64,000 bases of DNA from Tridacna crocea (Eukaryota; Mollusca; Bivalvia; Cardiida; Cardiidae), in contig OX031073.1 in the NCBI GenBank assembly GCA_943736015.1, forward strand, positions 29,787,210 through 29,851,209, written 5' to 3'. This document shows positions 25,301 through 37,300 of the stretch, piece after piece; the first letter of the stretch is position 1, and the number at the start of each line of letters is the position of its first letter. The notes beneath the pieces were generated by a model that was not told where the DNA came from, ran no database searches, and was given only the letters and a program-made list of their open reading frames with translations. A program made the translations under genes and the position numbers.

Positions 25301-28300
25301 GAGTTTGAAATTCAGACATAAAGCCGACAATTGGTTATCTGCGATAAGAAAGAAACTTGAAGTGTCATATCTTGTAGTTGTCGGATATGCTGAAGGACAA
25401 TAAATAAGGTAATTTAGAAATAAAAGACATGAATTAACAGTTTTCTAAGAAAAGATAACATGTAACATACTTCTCTGAAACCATTAGATTAGTTTTTCTA
25501 CATCTTGCATCTTTATGATACACCCCTAAAATTAGGTTACCTACTTTTCTTCCAATCATATTCTATTTTTCCATCAATATTTACAGTTGCATTTTTTCAG
25601 TGTCAATAGGCCTAAAACAAAGCCTGGGGGAGTTTGGGGAAAGTTAAATTTTAAACGCAAGTCAGCTATTCTACAAAATAAAATAGCAAGTTACTGACGC
25701 TCATTGCTTTATCACGGAACACCGAAAGAATCATTGGTCGATCATCGAACACCGTTTCTATAAATAGCACATTGGCACATCGTCTCTTTGTCGTATGCTC
25801 AAATACAAGGCGTGCACCGAAATCTATGAAAACTTTGACCCCCTTGGGATGCGTTAATGTGTGTTGTTGTTTTTTTTTATAAAAAATCAGCGTACCTTGA
25901 TGGAGCAATGGAGCTTTTAAGAGCTGTTCATGGTAAACCTTTTTCATCCTCCCCTGAAACCATTTTCCTGTATCGTCGATTTACTTCGAAACCTCGTAGC
26001 TACAGCTATTTACAAGCTGTAGTTACGAGGTTTTCGAAGTAAACCGACGATAAATGTCTATCGCTTACAAGTGAAACGATGGTTGGTTAAAAAGAACTAT
26101 TCACTTAAAAAAGTATGAGTGAAACCCTACCTGAGATATGAGAGACCTTTGTCGTAATCAGCTGCAAGTACCTGGATATCTAGTTTGTCTTTGTAGTCTT
26201 TCGACAACAAGTCTTGGGCTTTCTGAAGCATTTCTGGAATACAACAAGGTTTTTGTTTGTTTAATCTATTACATAATAGTTTACACTTACCAAAACGTAG
26301 TTGACAATGTTAAACATTTTACTACCTAGTACCAAATGTTTTATACTTTTAATCCTCTGCCTCTTTACCAATACGACAAAATTTTGGACTGCAGCAAAAT
26401 TGAAAGCATTTGGAAAAATCAAGTAAAATTAAGTTCTTTTGATGTCTGTTTTTTACAGGCAAGAAAACGTTATCTCTTTAAAACTGAAAGCCAGGAAAAA
26501 TTACAGCAAGTCATTGGCATGGCGTACTCTTTGTTCTATTGCATAGTTATCTCCCGTTTTACAAATTTCAGCCAGATTCATACACATCTCTAGTGTAATT
26601 TTCCCATTCCCATGGAAACTGTTAAACTGAAAACTGTTGACATAAATAGTTCAAATAGTTCAGACATAGGCATTGTAATTCTTGTCCTCCAAAACCTCCT
26701 TAAAGGTGGGTATTTAGAATTTTTACATCTCACCAAATTAAAAAATATATATATCACTGAAATTCATATGAAAAAATAAGACAAATCATCAATAATTAAG
26801 ATTCATAAAATTACAAAAAAAAAAATTAAAAAAATTTTTGATGGTATTCCCTTAAAAGGCTACGTAGCCTCTTAAGCTATTTTTATATTTCGCGCCAAAC
26901 ATCAATAAAGCATTGTGGGAATGTCAAGTGACTGGCACGTGACTCATAACGCTTAAATTCCCTATCATAACAAACATGTAATAATTATTTTCCATAATGT
27001 CTTCTTCGGACGCTATGTTTGAAGCTTCTTCTGTGTATTCCTGTAAGTAAATGAGCGAACTGACCGTCTAAAAATAGAATGTGTCTCCCGTTGGTGTCAA
27101 CCTGGGCCGTAGTAAATCTCTAATTTCTCGTGTTGTCGGACGGTTTTCGATTACTGGGTTTTTATGAATGAAAATTAAAAGGCTTTGGGAGTATAAGGAT
27201 GATTTTTTTGCACTTTTGTAAAATTTTCGTCCCAAAATCTGAAGGGCCACCTTTAACGCTCATTCTCAGGGAACATTGCAGGAAAAAAGCATGTCGCAGC
27301 CCTCTAAAACGTAAATAAACAGTAATTACGCGGTAATGAATACAATTATTCAACAGGGAGGATAGCCTGTTAGATATAGAAAACTTAAAAATCTGATCCT
27401 ACTGAAATGAGACACAAAATGATGCCTACGTTACCTGTCGCAACAGCAGTTTTTCTATTTCTTGGGGCAAATTCATTACTAGATTTGTTGCAAAGACGGA
27501 CACTATTATTCTTAAATTCGCCAGCAATATCAGTATGTGTTATTTAGCAGATCAACAGTGATGTAAAAAGAACAAAGTAGAGCACCAGTGGATAAATGGT
27601 CTGTCGCCAGATTCCGCGTGCCTACGTTATGCTGTCAGAAATCTTAATCTATTTATGCAATAGATAATTAGATATTTTTTTCACTGCCTAAACATCAGAC
27701 AACACATACTAAGATGATATATGGATTTTCAATCATGTCCTTTGAGTATATTTATATTTGTGCAGTGTTTACATGTATCAAGGAGAATGGTTATAAAAAT
27801 TAAGGATATCTACGTTACATACCATATAGCATTTGTCGGCTTACACATTTACATGCTTTATGTAGTAATTTCAGCCCCTCGTATCTAGGTCATGATTAAG
27901 TTAAATAATTTCTGAATAAATATTTCGACCTATAAATAAACTGATGACATACGTGATGAACACACATACGTTACTCCATTACGTTAACATGGGAGGAGAT
28001 GTGAAACTTTCAGCCACGTCTGACATCATTTTTTTTCTTTGACATCATTGCATTTGTAGTACCTATTGGTAAAAGCAGCATAGCGGCAATAATTGCATTT
28101 GTAAAGTGTACTTTGTTTGGATTTGTTTTTCTTTTACCTGTTATTTAATACCGGGGGCAAGACACTTCGATTTATCCTATTAATCTGATAGGTATCAATT
28201 ATCGAGCTATTTAAACACCTTTTGTTAAATGCTTTTGAATATGTTGACTTCGCCATCAATAGAATGTGACATGGCCTCCGAAATATGCATACCTACTGTA

Positions 28301-31300
28301 CTGGTAGGTAACGTAGATATTAACAAATTTTACTTCACAATGTAATTTCAAATTTTGTTAATTATCGATATTCGGTATTTTAGGTGTAAGTAGGGTGTCT
28401 AGTTCATCACATGAGCTTATATATTTCAAAATCTCACATAGTTTAAACAAAATTTGTGAAGACGCTAGATATGAAATGTCTCTTACAACTTAGAAGTAAG
28501 GACGGACTTTTTTTCAAGGTCTTTTTCGTTTATCTGCCACTCTGTTGATTACTTTAACTTTTGGGAAAAAATATTTTTTGCACGTTAGGTATCACCATCG
28601 AAGTCTCGGTAAAAGATATGAACTAAATTTGCTTTTACAAAAGGGGATGTAGTTATTGCTTTTATTTTTGTGATCTGTGTTCCTCTGGTTTGGTGGGAAA
28701 AGAAGGAGGTGAAATCTATACAGGTCTGTTGAGGACGTAATAACGCAAAGCCCAGCAATGAATATCTACAAAACAAAGGGGGTTATAAATACTTTATTCA
28801 CGGAACTTGAAACGCAAATGAGAGAAATGAGAAAAATACTTGGTGGACGTATGTATGAGAATTAGGACTGGTAAGAGACTATATAAATGGTTTTTGTTCT
28901 AAAGTCAAATGATGCTTTAAAAAAGGAGCTACGACAAATGCAAATAATTTCAGAGAATCAAGAATGAATACTGTTGAGATGCCGAGTCTTGTCATTTCGA
29001 TTGGTATGCATATTGCTTATTCGGTCTGGACATTTATTTGACCACTCGTTATTTATACATGTACTTGAGACATTATCTATATAATTTGATGCTTACATTA
29101 CCATTTCTACGAGTTAAATTATGTGCTTTTGGACTCAAAATCGATAATATTTCATTTCATTTTCAATTTGATTGTTTTAGTACTTTTAGGTATCTGCTTT
29201 AAAGATACTTCAACATTAAATTAAAAATTCAACGGAATATCGTTCGGACAATACCTTGAATTTCGAAGCGAAGAATGAGTCTACAATATCGTCTTAACGG
29301 ACATTTTGCAAAAAGATCTTACGGGGAAAAGATCAGAAAAATACAGGGAAGTTTTCGGCGTTATCGACTTTCTCAGATACTAGAGTCTACTGAACATGAC
29401 AGTGCCTATCGGTCTGAGCGCCTAAACGGTTACAATGGAAACGGCCATTTTACAAAAAATCTAATACGTCAACCTATATTTTTCTTCTAATTTTTCTATT
29501 TACCATTAAATTTTACTGTATATACCAAAAAATTAGAAAATTCTGTGAAAGGAATTTTTCAAAATTTTGAATTAACTGAAGACTACATGTTGCTTTTGCT
29601 TATATTTTGGCAAGTCAAGAAATAGGAAAAATAATTAAAAAGAAATAAATTCAGATTATTATTTCATTTAAACAGAATCAAGAAATATAGTAAATATGAA
29701 AAAAAAAAATATTTGCATTGTATAATAAACTTTCTATCTCTGTATTACTGTCTTTCATGAAGATATAGTCATTTTAAGTGTTTTTATACAAGCGGTTACC
29801 ATAGAAACAGCCATTTTGCAAAAAATCCAATTGGGCAACATACCTTTTTTTTTTTTATTTCTGAGTCTGCCATTGAATTTTACCCAACTTATGAAAGAAT
29901 TAGAAAATTCTATCACAGAATTACATTTTCACAAAACTGTAGAAAACGTCTTTAAGCTTTATTTACCTTCACATATATCAACTGGTACATAGTTTAGCTT
30001 TAATTGGTGTTTCAATAAAACGTCGATAAGCACTCGAGTCTTCCTCGAACTTCCGCTGCCAAGTTCTACCAGTGTGTAGTCACTGCCAAGCTGTGACACT
30101 ACCTCCTGCAAACGGAAATAGATAATTAGATAATATAATTGTGCCATGCTTTATGAAAATAGGTTTCATACAATTGCAAAAAATAATCGATCAAGGTCAG
30201 CCTGCGCAGTCCGCGCAGGCTGACCTTGGTCGAAATATTTTGCAAAGAGTCAATTTTATTTGCATTTCAAGAGCCATTTTAACTCGTGATTGAGCATGTT
30301 GTTAGAGCAAAGTGGATTTCATGAATCTATGTTCTACATGTACGTGTGGCTTGTTGGGTATATCGCATCACGGTGATGTATTTATTTCCCTTTAGCCAGA
30401 GCATGGCTCAAATGTAACAAAAAACACATAGAGTTTATTTCATCAGCTGTGGTTAATATGGGGAAATAATTGCCGAAAAGGGGAAAGATATGTGAAAATA
30501 ACGTTTGCCGTAAGGCAGAAGTTATTTTCGGAGACCTTTCCCTTTTGAAGCAAATATTTCCCCATATTAACCACAAGCTGATGAAATAAATTATATATTA
30601 TATTTCCTCTGATTATTTTGTCAATGAATGCCGCTTTTAAAACTAGTGATTTCAAGTCATTAAACCGGATAACCGATATTTTGTAAAAAAAGATTTTCGG
30701 CAGGAGGAAAATATTCACTGCGACGGGGAAATAATCCCCCCAGCTTAAATTACGACATTTCTTTACCCATAACATTTCTAAAAATAGACACATGTAATAT
30801 AATAAATAGAGGATAATCAACTCGTTATTTTTGATATGAAAAATATCTCACGAGGATGCGTTGTAAGGCGTTGAAAAAAACGAGTACTCAGCACGAGTTT
30901 TTTTTAACGCCTTTCGACACATCCGAGTGAGATTTTTTTCATATCAAAAATAACCAGTTGATTATTATATTTATTATATACCTTATTAACATTATTATTT
31001 TTATTTTTTCGATTGAAAGTCGAAAAAAATGTAGTAAAAAAAAAACGTAGTTCCTAAATTACGAGGAAGTGAAAGTGAAAGCATCCCCAACTTTCAGCTG
31101 CAGGTCGAGCAAGAGTTACTCTCCTTGGAACTTATCGATTATCTGGTCCGAAAGGATTTCCGATAACAGCCTGTCATATAGGATTCAGAAGGAAAAAATT
31201 TTTGATCGACTAAAACACATATTTCTTCTAAAATGATTAAAATCTATAACGTCTTGAAGAATTCTGTAATATCTCTATTTTACTTCAATATAATTTTAAT

Positions 31301-34300
31301 TCCTGTAGCAAAATGGGAAGTTGCGTCCATTTTGATTTAAAGTTACTGACCCATTCTCCTTCTTATTTCTATAGAAAGGTTTAAGAAATTTGCTCTTGCG
31401 CCGTTTTTGACACTAAATAACATAAAAATGAATTGCAAGAAAAAAATCTATAACGTCTTGAAATATTCTATGTTTTGTTGTGATTATGATCAAAGTATTC
31501 GTTCACATTTGTTAAATTGAGATCTTGCGTCCATTTTAGTTTAAAAACGACACTATCGTTAATTTTTGTGTAAAAAATGCTGTATCGAGCTAAGTGAGAT
31601 TTTAAGACTGGGTGAAAAGATTTAGCAACGGATAAAGGGAAGATAAGAACTGATGACATGATAACCTTGTCTGTATTGTTTTTTTAAACCTGGATCCTGT
31701 TTTTACACATTTTCTAAATATATAATGACTGTATTTATCAATTTTATACATGTACGTGTATAATATTTGCATCAGTGAAAACTTTTAAGAGATTTGTAAA
31801 AACCATTATCTTCCCAGTATCGTCTTTTTTAATTCTTTCTTGGAAAATGATTTCAGTTTAGTTAGCATAAATTTCTTTAAATGCATTTTTATTTATTTAC
31901 TTTTTTTTTTGTCTTTATTTCTAAAGAAGATTGAATTTGTTGTACTAGTGGATCATTATAATAATTATGCAGTCAATAGACCAGTAACAAACTGTACAAA
32001 ATAAGCAGTCTGATCCTGGGCCGAATCGGTTTTATTTAATGTGTCGAAATTCTTTTGGCTTAAAAAAATTGACGTTGCAATTTATCAATATGTGACTGAA
32101 ATCAGCAGAAAACAATTTGCGTTTTGGGAGTATTGATGTGACCCGTACAGCACACTCCCGAATTTCAACGGTCCTGCATAAAACCTTTTGTAAACATTGT
32201 GAGAAAAGGAGAAATACCAATATCCAGTACTGTTTCCTTTTCCTACAATGTTTTCTACTCTTTTAAAGTGAAGAATATCAATTTAGCTACATTTGATTTA
32301 TTTTCTGAAATTGCTTTTTTTAAAAGTTGGTGAAGTCAAAAAGTTCTCCATATGGGAAAAGGTTTTAAATTATTGACTTTTGAAAACACATAAGATGGAG
32401 AAAATACATGTGATCAGATTGAAAATAGCGAGGAAATTTGAATATGTGAGCTGTCGCCATAAAATACTTTTGAAAATGCATTAATCATCACACTTTTGCA
32501 AGTAAAAAGCTAAAGAGTGAAGACGGCAAAGTGGACTTCCTTATACAAAATCTTGTTAAATTTGACTTTAAATCCTTATAAATAATCTCATAAAAAAATT
32601 ATGATCTTAGTTTAAACATTTAGTTTTAATTTATTAAATATACTAACATCATTCATTTACAACAACATGTATTGCGAAAAGGATTGAAACGAAAGCATCA
32701 AAGCTTATATAGTTCCTCTCCCTAAAGAAGTCTGATTTTTTTCCTGATACATGTACTTTCTTTCCGATTACCCCGTATAAATGTATCAATGTATACCATT
32801 ACGTAACACCAATACCCGATAGGCGTCTTATCTAACAGTGAGACTCGGTCATCATCGGAGAACTCCGGCACAATGCGAACGATCAGGAAAAAAAAAGAAA
32901 ATACGATAGTTGCTTTAAAAAGTGTAAAAAGGGCTATTTTAAAATGTATTTTCTAAATGACTGAAAACTACGCCATATTAAAGAACAATAAATAAGCTTT
33001 CTGACTTCCCTGAAGATAATTTTGATTTTCCAACAATATTGTGCAGGCTGATTTATGTTTACTGTGTGCTCACAAAACCACTGACTTCTAAAAAATGACG
33101 AAATTATTTTAAACAGAGCTGACCTATTGAACATAAAGGTTAAAAAATATAATTTGTATACGGTTGGTTTATTTATGATAGATCAGACGATACCAGTGTG
33201 ATCTGATCTACCAACACACTTTCCCCAGCCTAATATACATGTACGTACATGTATTTGTGACGGCGCTATGCAAAACAATATTACAATAAAATGCCGTCTG
33301 CTGACTATGTAATAGCTCTATGCTACAGGTTGGAAATTAATGTTTTCAAAAACATTGTAACAAGAGAAGCCTCTTCATAATATCCTTAACTTTGTGGGTA
33401 GCTATTCAGAAATATATCCTACCGAAGTATTTTTACTATTGTACCATTTTTGTTGATAAATCAATAAAAATACCAGACATTGAATTCAAAATTATGATGA
33501 AAAAATCAGAGATAAAATTCCAAAGATGCAGTAAACAAATGTGCTGTTACATTTCGAGGGTTCGTGTCGCGCTCCCCCCCCCCCGGCTTTAGTCTCATCA
33601 TAAGAAATTTGTACTGCGGATATTTTTCTTTTTTTAACTCTTCAGGAACTGGCAATGTATGACTGCCCCAATATTTAAAGCAGTTGTAGACAACACAATA
33701 AATATGGCTCAAATTATTCAATTTGTATCAATCAAGGCATGACAACATTGCTTGAAAAAGAGCAATTGCTGGTCAAAAGCATTTCCATAGCTGACCATAA
33801 TTTTTCAAACGAGTGCTTTGGGTAAAATTTGAGGTAGATCAAATTGTAAGACCTGAAAGGAAAACAAATCCTACAAGTTTTGGTACCCAAGTAATTTACA
33901 ACCCCAGATATCCCGCAGAGTTGTTTTCCAATAAATTGAAACCCTCTACACTCGAATCGCTAAATTCGGGTTATAAGTGCAAAGGGTTTGCAGAGATCGC
34001 CAGTCAATATATAATTCCATATGTGATCGATTTCACGTCCAAAAGGGATCAAACTCTCATAATTTAATTGGCTTACATAACGGTCAAATAACAGTTACCG
34101 GGTTTGATTTGCATGATAAAGTTGGCCATGTTGATATCGTCACTAGTGATGATATCAAAATTTATTACACTGGGAAATTCCAGGATTTCACTGCTAGGTA
34201 CATAATGAAAAATTTTATATACTCACTGGCACATGATATGCTTAAGTAATTTCTTAAAGCGTACGGTCAAGAACAGGAATTGGAAGATTACCCTTACGAC

Positions 34301-37300
34301 CCTCCTTACAACATGTTCTGGTATGTTCTTGGCAGCGCTTGAATACATTATTCTAAGCATGTAATCTCATAGTTATTCATCCACAAATTTCAATTAGTCT
34401 AAGGACTCACTACATCTAGAGGAAGACTTGTCCTTGGACTTGTAGAAAACTCACCGATAGCAAAACTAATATAAGATAGCGGACTGTACAAGCTGACCCG
34501 GGTCAATACTTGCATTAAGCTCACCCTTCACAAAGAATGGCTCGTGTATATGACGCCACTTTGAACAGTGTTTTAGGCTTATCATGGCAATTACTTTTTC
34601 CTTATTTTTTACTGTAATCGCTTCAGTGCATCAGTGTTTTGCCAAAACATCACAGGGTCAGCGTCGCTACTCGGGATTGTACAAGTACTTCCCTATTACA
34701 AATCCGCATGTTTATTCTTTATCAAGCAATGCAGCGATTTAGCGACCCGGGAAACAAGTCTAAGTAAAACGTAGTTGGACACGGAGAAATGCTGCGTACT
34801 AGCACCTTCTTCTTCACCAACAAAAGCCTCCCCCTTCCCCATAACAAATTCCTGCGCGTCTAGTGCAATAGCACAAACGATTAGAGAATTAAATGTGCCA
34901 GACACAGATGCCTCAAAGTCAGATATTGTCTAGCCCTGTAAAAAGGAATGACACTTTAATAAAGGAATCCACTTTCCTTACATTATCTGTGTGCTTACTT
35001 CATTACCCTACTTTAAGAGGAAGTTGTCGCTATTTCCTGTGCGCAATTAGGTCGGTATACTTCCGTCATAGTAGCTTTCAAACGCAAAGTAAATTTTCTA
35101 CTGACTGTTAGTGCAGTACGATTAATTCAATAAATTCAAAAAGAAGCTTTGTAACATTCAAGAGGGATGGAGTAACATAAACTTGGCGTAATAACTTTTT
35201 TTTTATTTTCATCTGAATAAGTGAGTTAACTGTAGTGGAAGAAAACATAGACTCTTTCATTTCGAAGGCTTTTGAAAAAAACAAATTGAAACCAACCCAT
35301 ATGATGCAATTTTCCATAGTTGATCAGTTCTCTAGTATTTTCAATGCCGTTTTCATCGTCGAAACTATGGTCAGCGGTGAAAGAGAAATTGATCCAATGG
35401 AAATAACGATCATCAATCCTCTGAGAGATATTAGTGGAATCGGGATCGAACCAGCACCCTCACCCCATCCCCCCCGGGGGGAGGGTCGCTTGTTCGAATC
35501 CCGGCTCTGCCAATTCAAGACATGTACTGACTGAGCTACCGCGTCTCGGCAAATAAACAAAGATTTTTATCTGACTATCTGATGGAAGTGATATATCGAT
35601 TAATCGCCAAAACCCCATACTTCACATTCATATAATAAAATAGAGGCTACAGTAGTATCAGAAAGCTTTAACTGAGATTCAAAAGGTAGGTGTAAGTGGC
35701 TCCTTTTTTTGTTAAAGACTGACCCTTACTTTCTTAGCTTGTTGGTTGGCAGTTGTAGATTTACACCAAAGTCCGTATTCATCAACCATTTTAAGTTGCA
35801 TTTTTAGTCTAATTCTAATATGATTCAGTAACACAATCATGAATAGGTTAACAAAACCATTCGGTTCAGCCAATTAATTACTGCTTTGCTCTATAATGTT
35901 GAAATTTGAGAATCAAACTCAAAATGATTAGTAAATACGGATGCAGGTTTTAACAATCCGAGTGTTAAGCGCGACTTTATGACCTTTTACGGAGAGGGTA
36001 GATAAAGATCAGACAGGGCAGGACGTGCTGTCTGATCTCTGATTTACACTTTCCGTCAAAGAGATAGTTTTCTCGAGAACTCGAGCTTTTTACTATCGGC
36101 TTGTTTTCTTACGGCATATTCAGCTGGATAAGGGTTAACCCTTTACCACACAATGACGACATTTAACGACCATTGGAATGAAGCCTTTTGAAAACATTGT
36201 GAGAAATAGCAGTGAAAATATTTTTCGATCTTACTCTGGTACCACCAGTGAAAATACCGATTTTTATGTTCTTGTCGCCTAGGTAAATTGCGCGTGCCTG
36301 ACAACCAGATGGGAAATATGACGTCATTTACCTTAGATTTCTCGCGCCTGACGTAATATTGTAATGCGTTGCTATGCTGGAGGGGTACGCCACGGGGAAT
36401 AACGAAAAAGAACTGTACTGGATTTTGATACCGCTCCTCCCAGAAAGGGTTAAAAGAATGAAATAAATTGAATATTTGGGTTTTTTTTTCTCGTGAACAC
36501 CATCAGTAATATTTTCACTCGTGGCTGCGCCACTCGTGAAAATGTTACCGATGGTGTCCACTCGATGAAATAAATTTCGATCTTTCACCGAAAAAAAAAC
36601 CAAATATCCTCTATATATTTTCATCTGATGACCAGCCTGCATAGCTTAGTTGGTAGAGCGTAGGACTCGTAATCATGAGGGTGTGGGTTCTATCCCCACG
36701 GCTGGCCATCTATATTTAGTAATAGTCTTTCGGGTGAGAAGCACTTTGTCCATTTTCCTTGCAGTGAAGAAAAGCAAGAGTGAGCATTATTTCTGGCGAA
36801 ATATGTAAATTAGTCAGATATGGTATAGATAAGGTACCACATTTGTGTTTAATTTTCATCGTTTTTCCAGATTTCTCTAAACTGCTGATCCTAACTAAAT
36901 GAATCGCACCAGGTAGCATTTTATTGAGTAAACGCTTATTTTAGTTTGAAATAATTCAAAGTAACGGTTGTTGCGTAGAAAACTAGTCCGGTTCTGTACC
37001 CAGAATGCCCAAATTAGATAGATGTCAATTTGTAGAATGCCACATAGCGGGATATTATGCCTTTAACCCTTTACCACACGACAAAATTTTAGATCTGCCA
37101 AAATTAAAAGCATTTGTAGATAACAGTTTTAATGCGGTTCATATGAAATGATTTTTCTTTGATAGGGTAGAAAACATTGTGAGAAAAGGAGCAAATGTTG
37201 GTTACCAGCATTTTCTCCTTATCCCATAATGTTTTCAAAAGCCTGCTCTTTCGGGGGGCGTTAAAAGTAGTCTTTGTGTGGTAAAGGGTTAATGGAGAAA

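Noticed and set aside
34696-34905. 69-codon minus-strand frame with acidic, glycine-rich middle
   Set aside because: No recognisable motif, no splice partners in phase and no similarity to the EgtD gene; left out as a likely chance frame.
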